Shown here: positions 54,849-64,000 of the stretch, piece by piece
Numbering within the stretch: position 1 is the stretch's first letter
Layout: the number at the start of each line of letters is the position of its first letter
Translations under genes and position numbers: made by a program
Assembly: GCF_004834005.1 (NCBI RefSeq)
Contig: NZ_STFF01000001.1
Location: 1,425,347-1,489,346 of the forward strand
DNA: 64,000 nucleotides
From: Niastella caeni
GTDB lineage: Bacteria; Bacteroidota; Bacteroidia; Chitinophagales; Chitinophagaceae
Reading direction: 5' to 3'
The notes under the pieces: generated by a model
The model's database searches: none
The model's input: the letters and a program-made list of their open reading frames with translations, nothing else
What the model was told of the DNA's origin: nothing

Positions 54849-55766
54849 ATGTCAATAGAAGTAAACAAGCTCACCAAACTATATGGTGAACAAAAGGCCA
54901 TCGATAACATATCCTTTACAGTAAATAAAGGGGAGATCGTTGGTTTTTTAGGTCCCAATGGCGCTGGTAAGTCTACCACTATGAAGATCATCACCGGCTA
55001 TTTGCAGCCAGATGAAGGTGAAGCCGTTGTTTCGGGCATTTCTGTAAAAAAACAACCGCTCGATGCCAAAGCCACCATTGGCTATTTGCCTGAAGCCAAT
55101 CCACTGTATTACGACCAGTATGTGCGGGAATACCTTGATTTTGTCGCAGATGTACATAAAGTACCAGCTAAATCAAAAAAAGAGCGTATTGAATCGGTTA
55201 TTCAAACGGTTGGGTTAAGCCTGGAAAGCAAAAAAAAGATTGGCCAACTGTCAAAAGGCTATAAACAGCGGGTAGGCCTGGCAGCCGCCCTCATTCACGA
55301 CCCGGAAGTGTTGATCCTTGATGAACCAACCACCGGTTTAGACCCCAACCAGATCATCGAGATCAGGGAAGTGATCAAAGCTCTGGGGCAAAATAAAACT
55401 GTTCTTTTCTCTTCCCATATTTTACAGGAAGTGGAAGCCATTTGCGACCGGGTGATCATCATCAACCGCGGCAAGCTGGTAGCCAACGATAAATTAAGCA
55501 ACCTGCGCTCGCAGGTTAACAGCAATAATGTGCTGAAAGTAAACTTTAAAGAACCGCTGGAAGCTGCCTGGCTCGAAAGATTGAGCAGCGTACAGTTGGT
55601 AAACAAACTCAATACCAATGAGTGGGAGCTGATATGCCACGATGCCACCGAAGCCAAACGGCAATTGCTGGAACTGGCCCTGCAGCAAAACCTCAATATT
55701 GTTTCCCTGCAAACGGGTGGACAAAGTTTAGAAGATGTATTCAGAAGTTTAACCGCAACAACATAG
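54849..55766 (+). CDS. gldA: Gliding-type ABC transporter ATP-binding protein
   Basis: A 305-residue ABC ATPase with Walker A GPNGAGKST (residues 35-43), the signature LSKGYKQRVGLA, and Walker B VLILDEPTTGLDP, then the switch His in SSHILQEVEAICDR. A C-terminal 80-residue domain (KVNFKEPLEAAWLERLSSVQ) is typical of GldA-type ATPases. GldF/GldG membrane partners are absent from the window, and in many Bacteroidota this gene is conserved even without gliding. The enolase gene follows on the same strand, with a foldable leader between. Confidence 0.9.
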   Translation: MSIEVNKLTKLYGEQKAIDNISFTVNKGEIVGFLGPNGAGKSTTMKIITGYLQPDEGEAVVSGISVKKQPLDAKATIGYLPEANPLYYDQYVREYLDFVADVHKVPAKSKKERIESVIQTVGLSLESKKKIGQLSKGYKQRVGLAAALIHDPEVLILDEPTTGLDPNQIIEIREVIKALGQNKTVLFSSHILQEVEAICDRVIIINRGKLVANDKLSNLRSQVNSNNVLKVNFKEPLEAAWLERLSSVQLVNKLNTNEWELICHDATEAKRQLLELALQQNLNIVSLQTGGQSLEDVFRSLTATT

Positions 55767-55786
55767 AGATTGTAATACAAACTTTG

Positions 55787-57215
<1,429 letters not shown>

Positions 57216-57230
57216 GCAAGTTGCAAGGTA

Positions 57231-57286
57231 CAGGTTACAGGTTCCAAGGGGTTTTCCCTGAAACTTGTAACCTGCAACCTGTAACC
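57231..57286. repeat. AGGTTACAGG inverted repeat after eno
   Basis: Arm CAGGTTACAGGTTCCA (from 57231) and the complementary TGAAACTTGTAACCTG..CCTG region at 57258-57286 form an imperfect hairpin. Related units occur near 14535-14565 and 45565-45590. Confidence 0.6.
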
Positions 57287-57400
57287 AGATAAAATCTCAA
57301 AATCCAAATCACAAAGCCTGCCCCGCTACTATGGGGAACTAAATAAATACACAAGACCGGAACCTGAGATTTGAATTTTTTGAGAATTGAAATTTGAAAT

Positions 57401-57697
57401 TTGAGAATTTTAAAAAACATACCCTCCTGGCTCAAGAACAAATACCTGCTCACCATGCTGGTATTTTCGGTATGGCTGCTTTTTTTTGACGACCGCGACA
57501 TTATTACCACCCACTTCAAGCATCGCAACGAACTCAGGCAATTAGAACAAAGCCGGAATTACTACCTGCAACAGATCGATACCACCAAAAAAGAGCTGGA
57601 CGACCTGAAACAGAATCCTGAAATGCTGGAAAAGTATGCCCGGGAGAAATACTGGATGAAAAAAGACAACGAAGATTTGTTCATACTACCTGAATAA
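57401..57697 (+). CDS. Septum formation initiator family protein (DivIC/FtsB-like)
   Basis: A 98-residue protein: one N-terminal transmembrane segment (KYLLTMLVFSVWLLFF) and a coiled coil (HRNELRQLEQSRNYYLQQIDTTKKELDDLKQN), ending with MLEKYAREKYWMKKDNEDLFIL as in FtsB/DivIC. The start is TTG; no ATG fits. It probably joins the FtsQ-L complex in the divisome. It lies 185 bp after eno, an association common in Bacteroidota. Confidence 0.87.
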   Translation: MRILKNIPSWLKNKYLLTMLVFSVWLLFFDDRDIITTHFKHRNELRQLEQSRNYYLQQIDTTKKELDDLKQNPEMLEKYAREKYWMKKDNEDLFILPE

Positions 57698-57871
57698 GTT
57701 GTTTTGATGCGTCCTATTGCATCATTCAACGCCTTTTTTTATCTTTCCACCGAATTAGCAACTTCCCATCCAATTTCCTGCACAATAAGAGAAACCTAAT
57801 ATCGTTTTATTAATCGGACGGACTCCGAAATTGACTCTTTCGGAATTTTAAAGGACATAAATGGTTTGCCT

Positions 57872-58105
57872 ATGACTATTCTCTTTACACCGGAGGACCT
57901 TTTACGCTATTTGTATAAAGAAACCTCACCGGCAATGAATGCCGCTATTGAAGCTGCATTGGACGAAGACTGGACGCTTCGCGAAAAATTAGAGGTACTG
58001 AAAGCCTCTGCCCGTAACCTGGATAAGATCGTAGAATCTCCCAGAACAGAAGTTATTATGAACATTTTGCAATACGCCCGTGAATCGGTGATTGCAACTG
58101 CTTAA
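57872..58105 (+). CDS. Conserved small hypothetical protein
   Basis: A 77-residue protein from the ATG at 57872 (MTILFTPEDLLRYLYKETSP), slightly shorter than the TTG-started frame. It is helical and acidic, without a signal peptide. It lies between the DivIC-like and nth genes. A small hairpin (TCCGAAA / TTTCGGA) about 25-50 bases upstream may regulate it. Function unknown. Confidence 0.7.
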   Translation: MTILFTPEDLLRYLYKETSPAMNAAIEAALDEDWTLREKLEVLKASARNLDKIVESPRTEVIMNILQYARESVIATA

Positions 58106-58198
58106 AGCTTCCGGCAGAACAAGTAGCCCACAATAATATAACAATCATTGGGCTACATTAATCCACTCCCTTAATTTCGCAGTCATTCTAAACAAAGA

Positions 58199-58852
58199 AT
58201 GACAAGAAAACAACGATTCCAGTTTGTAATTGACTTTTTCCTGCATCATGCACCTGATGCGGAAACTGAATTGTTATATGATAATCCCTACCAGTTACTG
58301 GTAGCGGTCATCTTGTCGGCCCAATGTACCGACAAGCGGGTCAACATGACTACGCCGGCTATTTTTGAGAAATATCCGGACGCAGCCAGTTTGTCGAAAG
58401 CCACTTTTGATGAACTGTTCCCGCTGATAAAAAGCATATCATACCCCAACAACAAAACAAAACACCTGATCGGAATGGCCATTAAGCTGCAGGAGCAGTT
58501 CAATGGCCAGATCCCACTTACGGTTGATGAGTTGGTTACCCTGCCCGGCGTGGGCAGAAAAACGGCCAACGTTATTACCTCAGTAGTTGATCAGCAACCC
58601 AATATGGCGGTAGACACCCATGTTTTCCGGGTATCGGCCCGTATTGGCCTTACTGTTGGCGCCACTACCCCACTGGCTACCGAAAAGCAACTCCTTCAAC
58701 ACATTCCCAAGGAATTGGTGCATATAGCCCATCACTGGCTTATTTTGCATGGACGGTATGTTTGCGTGGCCCGCAACCCCAAATGCGATAAATGCGGTAT
58801 AACAGAAGTCTGCAAATACTATCAGAAAGAGGTGAAGCCTAAAAAGAAATAA
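58199..58852 (+). CDS. nth: Endonuclease III (DNA glycosylase/AP lyase)
   Basis: A 217-residue HhH-GPD enzyme. The helix-hairpin-helix LPGVGRKTANV contains the catalytic Lys, VDTHVFRVS carries the catalytic Asp, and the iron-sulfur loop has four Cys in CVARNPKCDKCGITEVC. It removes oxidised pyrimidines and cuts AP sites in base excision repair. Length is typical. The 411-bp gap after it contains only the tandem array at 58901. Confidence 0.97.
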   Translation: MTRKQRFQFVIDFFLHHAPDAETELLYDNPYQLLVAVILSAQCTDKRVNMTTPAIFEKYPDAASLSKATFDELFPLIKSISYPNNKTKHLIGMAIKLQEQFNGQIPLTVDELVTLPGVGRKTANVITSVVDQQPNMAVDTHVFRVSARIGLTVGATTPLATEKQLLQHIPKELVHIAHHWLILHGRYVCVARNPKCDKCGITEVCKYYQKEVKPKKK

Positions 58853-58900
58853 TGGTGTTCACAAGTTCTACTGTTTCTTAACTTTTCCCGGTTTTCTATT

Positions 58901-59066
58901 CAATTAGCAGACCGTTCAATTCAATTAGCAGATTGTGTAATTGAATTAGCAAAACAGTCAATTAATTAACAGCCCATGTAATTCAATTAGCAGACCGGTC
59001 AATTGAATTAACAGGACCTTCAATTAATTTACAAGGTGGTTCAATCTATTTACAAAACGTTGTCAA
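58901..59066. repeat. 20-21 bp tandem repeat array (AATTAGCA..CAATT units)
   Basis: Eight units start at 58901, 58922, 58943, 58963, 58984, 59005, 59025 and 59046, each beginning with NAATTARCA or NAATTTACA and ending in CAATT or TAATT, with a variable 6-7 base centre (GACCGTT, GACCGGT, GGACCTT and others). Spacing is 20-21 bp. Interval 58853-59263 contains no credible gene; the frame 59036-59233 is not supported. Confidence 0.85.
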
Positions 59067-59263
59067 TCAGGAAATGGCATTGTTTCAATAGTAAAATGCT
59101 GCGAGCCAGCCGGGAAAGACGACCCGGGAAGGCAACAACTCCCATTGTAGACCATTTTCTACACTTTCCAATAGAAAAACTATTCTTACCTGATTCAATC
59201 TTAGTGCAACAGCAGCATGGCACCAGATTTTGACGTGTAACCTATGAGTTATTCTGAATTCTT

Positions 59264-60121
59264 ATGCTTTACAGATATGCCTGCTTCATAAGCTTATTCA
59301 TTGCTTTTATCAATAGCCGCTGTACACAATCAGCAGACAACCAACATGCGTATAAAAGTCCTGATGGGTATAACCTGAATAAACCTTTCTTATTAAAATT
59401 ACCGGTAGAACTGGATGAAATTTCAGGGGTGGCCTTTTACCCCCGCGATTCCAGTGTTTTTGCCATTGGCGATGAATTCGGCTGGCTCTATAAAATACCT
59501 TTAACGGCCGGCAAACCGATTCGAAAGTGGAAGTTTTCAAACGAAGGCGATTTTGAAGACCTGGCAATGGTTGATAAAGTTTTTTATGTGCTGCAAAGCA
59601 ATGGCAATATTATCGCCTTTACGTTTGATGATCATAACCAGATCCTGACGCATCATCAGGAATTCCCGGTATCCGGCAATGAATTTGAGATCCTGTTCTA
59701 TGACCCGCATATCTTTAAGCTCACCCTGCTTTGTAAAGATTGCGAAACAGATAAAAAGAAAGCATTGACGGCCTTCTATTTTAACCTGCTTAATAAACGT
59801 TTCGACGATTCTTCTTCCATAAATGTAACGGCCATCGCCAATATGATAGGAGAAGAAAAGATCAAGTTCAAACCCTCTGCCGCAGCTATTAATCCTGTTA
59901 CTAATGAATTGTTCATTATATCGTCGGTTAACAAACTATTGGTAATAGCTGACCGTAAAGGCAATCCGAAACAAACCTTTCCTATTGATGTAGCGCTTTT
60001 TAAACAACCTGAAGGAATTACTTTTACACCGGAGGGAGATTTGATCATTTCAAATGAATCGGCCGATCGGGGAGTAGCTAACCTCCTATTTTTTAAATAT
60101 AATAAGAAAGTGACACCATGA
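59264..60121 (+). CDS. SdiA-regulated-like beta-propeller protein
   Basis: A 285-residue exported protein. The N-terminal signal (MLYRYACFISLFIAFINSRC) may end in an imperfect lipobox (NSRC). The rest has repeated strands typical of the SdiA-regulated (YjiK-like) six-bladed propeller: ELDEISGVAFYPRDSSVFAIGDEFGWLYK, FEDLAMVDKVFYVLQSNG, and SNESADRGVANLLFF near the end. It shares an ATGA overlap with the phosphoesterase-barrel gene, so the two are co-translated. It may bind or present a ligand for that protein. Confidence 0.83.
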   Translation: MLYRYACFISLFIAFINSRCTQSADNQHAYKSPDGYNLNKPFLLKLPVELDEISGVAFYPRDSSVFAIGDEFGWLYKIPLTAGKPIRKWKFSNEGDFEDLAMVDKVFYVLQSNGNIIAFTFDDHNQILTHHQEFPVSGNEFEILFYDPHIFKLTLLCKDCETDKKKALTAFYFNLLNKRFDDSSSINVTAIANMIGEEKIKFKPSAAAINPVTNELFIISSVNKLLVIADRKGNPKQTFPIDVALFKQPEGITFTPEGDLIISNESADRGVANLLFFKYNKKVTP

Positions 60122-63100
60122 AATATGTGCTTGCCCTTTATATGGTATTTACTGGTCATGTAATATTTGCCCAAACAGATGACACCCTTAGTGCGCGGAT
60201 TATATTAATAGGCGACGGCGGCGCTTTGATCAACGGCAAACACCCGGTTGCTTCGGCAGTTAAAAACTACCTGCTCCCCGATAAAAAAACAACCATTGTT
60301 TACCTGGGTGATAATTTATACCGGCATGGCCTGCCCGATGAAGGCAACGTCAATTACGTTATATCACGAACCGTGCTGGATTCGCAAATGGCAGTGGCAG
60401 CCAATACCCAGGCACATGTTTACATGATACCTGGTAACCACGACTGGTCGAACGGCAGCTCTGATGGCTGGGAAAGCCTGCTGCGGCAGGAAGCCTATGT
60501 AAACGTAATGAAAGAGAAAAACATAGAATTCATTCCTTCAGAAGGTTGTCCCGGACCGGTAGAAGTTCCCATAGGTAAAGACGCAGTTATGATCGTGTTC
60601 GATAGTCAGTGGTTTTTACACCCTTACGAAAAACCCGGCATTGAATGGGACTGCCAATGCAAAACAGAAAGCGAATTCATGCTGCAGCTTTCTGAGCTGT
60701 TGCAAAAAAACCATAACAAACTCGTAATAATAGCCAGCCACCACCCTTTTAGAAGTAATGGCATACATGGCGGTTATTATGGTTTTAAACAACATCTTTT
60801 TCCATTCACCGATCTGCGAAAAAAATTATACATACCGCTGCCCATAATAGGGTCTATTTATCCTATCAGCCGCAGTGTATTTGGCAGCCCGCAGGATATC
60901 AGTTACCCAGCCTATACCAATATGGTAACAAGAATACAGGCTGAATCAAAATTACATCCTAACGTGATCTTTGCTGCCGGCCATGATCATAGTTTACAAT
61001 TGTTACAGGATAGCAGCCACTTTTATATTGTTAGTGGCAGCGGTTGCCAAACCACCCGGGTTGCAAGCAGCAAAAACTCTTTGTTCACCCAGTCAGCCAT
61101 TGGCTTTTCCGTACTCGAAGTGTCGGAGAATAAAAATGTACGCGTTAAATTTTATTCGGTCAATATAGATTCAGCCACACCAAAAGAAGTGTATTCAAAA
61201 AATATCATCGACTTCTCCAAGTTACCGCCCCTTGCTCCGGATACAGCCAAATTAAAAATACCTGCATATAAAGATTATCATGTATCTGCTGCCAGTAATC
61301 AGTATAAAGACGCATCGGCATTAAAGCGATTGATATTAGGTAACAATTACCGAAAGGTTTGGGCTGAGCCGGTGAACCTGAAAGTTTTTAGATTGCATGA
61401 AGAACACGGTGGATTCAAGATAAAAAGCATAGGTGGCGGAAAGCAAACCAAATCATTGACGCTGGAAGATAAAAATGGCAAAGAATGGTCGCTGCGCACG
61501 ATTGATAAAGATCCCGAATTAGCACTGCCCGAAAACCTGCGTAATACGGTAGCTTCTGAAATTGTTCAGGATATGATCTCGGCAGCCCATCCTTATGCGC
61601 CATTGCCGGTTGCTTCATTAGCTACCTCAGCACGTATACCACATGCCGATCCTGAGTTCTTCCTTGTGCCCGATGACCTGGCTTTTGGCACCTACCGGCC
61701 TTTGTTTGCCAATAAAGTTTGTATGCTCGAAGAAAAAGATGCCTCCTGGGATGGCACCGACACTAAAAGCTCTATTACTGTTTTTAATGAATTGGTAGAA
61801 GACAATGATAAACGCGTTCTTCAAAAAGAAGTATTAAAAGCCCGTTTGCTCGATTTACTAACTGCCGATTGGGACCGGCATATGGACCAATGGAAATGGG
61901 GCGTTAAGGATACCGGCCGCGGCAAATTATACTATCCTATTCCCAAAGACCGCGACCAGGCTTTCTTCTATTCCGACGGGCTGTTAATAGCCTATGTATC
62001 ACGTAAACGGTTACCCTTTTTAAAAGGTTTGAAATATAAGATCCCCGATGTAAACCATTTGTCAGCCGTTTCAAAAGATTTTGACCGCCTGTTCTTAAAT
62101 GACATCGACAGAGAAGAATGGGATTCGGTAACAACCCTTTTCAGGCAACAATTACCGGATACAGCAATAATGAGGGCGGTAAAAACCATGCCGCCCGAAA
62201 TATATGCCATCAATGGCCAAAGAACAATCGATAAACTCATCAGTCGTCGTAACGAATTGGGAAATCAATCATTAAGGTATTATGATTTTCTGGCCAAACA
62301 GGTAACCGTACTGGGTAGTAACAAAACCGAGTACTTTAAGATCTTCAACGAAGGAAAAAATATCCGTGTGCAGGTTTTAGCCCGGGAAGGCAAGGATACC
62401 GGTTTCATTATGTATGACCGGCTGTTTGATCCTAAAAGAACCAAAGAGATCCGGTTATATGGTCTTCGTGGCAACGACAAGTTTGATATAACGGCCAATA
62501 CCCCCCAAAATACATTCTTTAGAATAATTGGCGGAAAAGGGGATGACACGTTCCATATAAACAGCAATATCAATAATTATGTGTACGATCTGAGCAGTGA
62601 AAAGAATTTCCTGGAAAAAGGCAGGAACACAAAACCCCGCTTCAGTACGAACACCAAGGTAAATGATTATGATTTCAATGAATACCAGTATAACATTTTT
62701 CATTTTCCCCGCATTAATATCGGTTGGAATGCCGATGACGGATTTATGTTTGGCTTTGGCTTATGGTACCGCCGGTATGGCTGGCGTAAATCACCCTACT
62801 CCTCTGAACAGCGGTTATCTGCGCTTTTTGCAGCCGCCCATCGTGCTTACCAGTTCAAATACCGGGGATTGTTTGTAGATGTATTCCGCAAAACAGATAT
62901 TGTACTCAATGCAGAAGTTATGAACCCCGCCCTGAATAACTTTTTTGGGTTTGGTAACAACACCAAGCTCAATGGCGATACAACCATCAGGTTTTACAGG
63001 ACCCGGTTTAAGAACGTAGCGGCCGACTTCCTGTTCAGGAAAAAGATCGCCGGCGTATTGAGCGTGTTCGCCGGGCCATCGTTCTATCATTACTGGAATA

Positions 63101-63759
63101 AATTAAAGAACAATGAAGATTATATTCTTGGCAAACCATCACTCATAGGGCTCGATTCTTCGAATATCTATTCGGTAAAAAGCTATGCAGGTGTTAAGCT
63201 GGGCGCCTTGATAAATAACCTAAACAACGAGCTCTTCCCAACCCGCGGTATAAACTGGCTTACCACTTTTACCCAAATGCAACCGCTAACCAAATCCAGT
63301 TCGCCCTTAACAAAACTGGAATCAGAAATGGCGGTATATGCCAGCATGAGCTTTCCGGCCAGGTGGGTAACCGTTTTACGGGTAGGTGGTGGCCATATTT
63401 ATAGTGACAGCCTCGAATATTTTCAGGCCATGACATTAGGAGCTAATAACTATTTACGCGGATTTAGAAAGAATCGCTTTGCAGGAAATTCATTGGCTTA
63501 TGCCAGTCTTGAATTCCGCATAAAGTTGTTTGAAAGCAAATCGTATGTATTTCCGGGTCAGGTAGGGCTGGTAGCCTTTAATGATGTTGGCCGGGTTTGG
63601 TTAAAAGGAGAAAGAAGCCGTTTATGGCATTACGCTTATGGTGGCGGCTTTTATTACGTGCCATATAATATGGTGCTGGTATCTGCCACCTTTGCCTTAT
63701 CGAACGAAGAACGCCTGGTGAATTTTACACTGGGCACAAGATTGAACTTAACATTTTAA
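60118..63759 (+). CDS. Metallophosphoesterase fused to an outer-membrane BamA/surface-antigen-like barrel
   Basis: A 1213-residue exported protein (signal MKYVLALYMVFTGHVIFAQ). Residues about 25-320 form a calcineurin-like phosphoesterase with metal motifs GDGG, GDNLYRHGLP, GNHDW, SHHPF and GHDH. A middle region (about 400-780) is of unknown fold. The C-terminus (about 870-1213) is a beta-barrel resembling the surface-antigen/BamA type and ends in LNLTF, the expected aromatic tail. The phosphoesterase should face the outside or the periplasm, anchored by the barrel. It is coupled with the propeller protein upstream. Confidence 0.87.
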   Translation: MKYVLALYMVFTGHVIFAQTDDTLSARIILIGDGGALINGKHPVASAVKNYLLPDKKTTIVYLGDNLYRHGLPDEGNVNYVISRTVLDSQMAVAANTQAHVYMIPGNHDWSNGSSDGWESLLRQEAYVNVMKEKNIEFIPSEGCPGPVEVPIGKDAVMIVFDSQWFLHPYEKPGIEWDCQCKTESEFMLQLSELLQKNHNKLVIIASHHPFRSNGIHGGYYGFKQHLFPFTDLRKKLYIPLPIIGSIYPISRSVFGSPQDISYPAYTNMVTRIQAESKLHPNVIFAAGHDHSLQLLQDSSHFYIVSGSGCQTTRVASSKNSLFTQSAIGFSVLEVSENKNVRVKFYSVNIDSATPKEVYSKNIIDFSKLPPLAPDTAKLKIPAYKDYHVSAASNQYKDASALKRLILGNNYRKVWAEPVNLKVFRLHEEHGGFKIKSIGGGKQTKSLTLEDKNGKEWSLRTIDKDPELALPENLRNTVASEIVQDMISAAHPYAPLPVASLATSARIPHADPEFFLVPDDLAFGTYRPLFANKVCMLEEKDASWDGTDTKSSITVFNELVEDNDKRVLQKEVLKARLLDLLTADWDRHMDQWKWGVKDTGRGKLYYPIPKDRDQAFFYSDGLLIAYVSRKRLPFLKGLKYKIPDVNHLSAVSKDFDRLFLNDIDREEWDSVTTLFRQQLPDTAIMRAVKTMPPEIYAINGQRTIDKLISRRNELGNQSLRYYDFLAKQVTVLGSNKTEYFKIFNEGKNIRVQVLAREGKDTGFIMYDRLFDPKRTKEIRLYGLRGNDKFDITANTPQNTFFRIIGGKGDDTFHINSNINNYVYDLSSEKNFLEKGRNTKPRFSTNTKVNDYDFNEYQYNIFHFPRINIGWNADDGFMFGFGLWYRRYGWRKSPYSSEQRLSALFAAAHRAYQFKYRGLFVDVFRKTDIVLNAEVMNPALNNFFGFGNNTKLNGDTTIRFYRTRFKNVAADFLFRKKIAGVLSVFAGPSFYHYWNKLKNNEDYILGKPSLIGLDSSNIYSVKSYAGVKLGALINNLNNELFPTRGINWLTTFTQMQPLTKSSSPLTKLESEMAVYASMSFPARWVTVLRVGGGHIYSDSLEYFQAMTLGANNYLRGFRKNRFAGNSLAYASLEFRIKLFESKSYVFPGQVGLVAFNDVGRVWLKGERSRLWHYAYGGGFYYVPYNMVLVSATFALSNEERLVNFTLGTRLNLTF

Positions 63760-63769
63760 TTCTATTGGT

Positions 63770-64000
63770 ATGTCAACATATAATGCCCTTCTGATAGATA
63801 CTGAAAGCTATGTAAAAGGCCTTTTTAAACAACACGATCATGCCAACCTGGTCTTTCATAACCTGGAACATACAGAAAGCGTAGTAGAACACATTCATGA
63901 AATTGCATCGCAGTACGAAATACCTGATAAGGATCTGCTGGAACTGTCTATAGCAGGCTGGTTTCACGACACAGGACACCTGTTCACTGACCCGGCCGAT
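63770..64000 (+). CDS. HD-domain protein, 3' truncated (possible Pycsar-effector-like HD family)
   Basis: The frame opens at ATG 63770 and runs off the window; 77 residues are visible. HNLEHTESVVEHIHEI and WFHDTGHLF supply the conserved His and HD pair of an HD phosphohydrolase. The N-terminus resembles the HD domain that precedes DUF5706 transmembrane segments in 'Pycsar system effector' proteins, but the diagnostic part lies outside the window. It begins 10 bp after the barrel gene and may be co-transcribed. Confidence 0.82.
   Translation, partial: MSTYNALLIDTESYVKGLFKQHDHANLVFHNLEHTESVVEHIHEIASQYEIPDKDLLELSIAGWFHDTGHLFTDPAD

Noticed and set aside
58901..59066. CRISPR array
   Set aside because: Units are 20-21 bp with only 6-7 variable bases and no cas genes nearby.
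59036..59233. 65-residue frame after the tandem array
   Set aside because: It begins inside the repeat, lacks conserved features and has no promoter.

Overview
The window looks like chromosome of a Bacteroidota bacterium, most likely a Chitinophagaceae member of the Niastella/Chitinophaga type (inference). The signs are the protein repertoire (GldA, the long two-domain IspG, BatB/BatC, an ECF sigma with a membrane anti-sigma, PorT-like barrels, lipoproteins) and the promoters. Several genes are preceded by the Bacteroidota -7 element TAnnTTTG, sometimes only a few bases before the start codon, and Shine-Dalgarno sequences are scarce. There are no rRNA genes, tRNA genes, insertion sequences or CRISPR arrays that I can support.

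Layout. 1-3.6 kb: non-phosphorylative L-fucose catabolism (partial lactonase, two SDR dehydrogenases, FucP). 4.1-9.8 kb: envelope cluster with two vanadium-haloperoxidase/PAP2-type lipoproteins flanking two beta-barrel proteins. 10-12.6 kb: exported trehalase and class D beta-lactamase lipoprotein. 12.9-14.5 kb: BatB/BatC. 14.9-19.5 kb: IspG, a WYL regulator, DinB-like and GyrI-like proteins. 19.6-21.8 kb: divergent galactokinase and aldose epimerase. 21.8-31.5 kb: lipoprotein, NadB, a MurU-like nucleotidyltransferase, a beta-propeller/phosphoesterase, VOC and Crp proteins, an AmgK-like kinase fused to a RapZ C-terminal domain, and a lipid A-type acyltransferase. 31.9-38.1 kb: orphan response regulator, ArsR regulator with an ETHE1-like rhodanese protein, TsaB, a 3HCDH-like protein, RidA, Kbl. 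38.3-42 kb: small secreted protein, ECF sigma/anti-sigma/barrel operon, L,D-transpeptidase. 42.5-47.7 kb: an uncharacterised two-gene unit, acetyl-CoA synthetase, an MFS carrier with a small partner.

47.8-53.3 kb is the most striking part: two convergent cassettes each hold a small acidic membrane or secreted protein ending in PPEA, a SulP transporter and a beta-carbonic anhydrase. This suggests paired bicarbonate/CO2 handling modules with an undescribed accessory protein. 53.5-64 kb: GH130-like lipoprotein, GldA, enolase with a foldable leader, DivIC/FtsB-like protein, endonuclease III, a propeller protein translationally coupled to a 1213-residue phosphoesterase-barrel fusion, and the start of an HD-domain protein.

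Intergenic DNA is unusually rich in repeat families. They include two copies of a large inverted structure built from 11-bp TTACCT units, a 20-21 bp tandem array, palindromic CTTCGACTACGCTCAG elements, and low-complexity drifts. At least one drift (inside ispG), and possibly a second (at the murU-like start), is read as protein.
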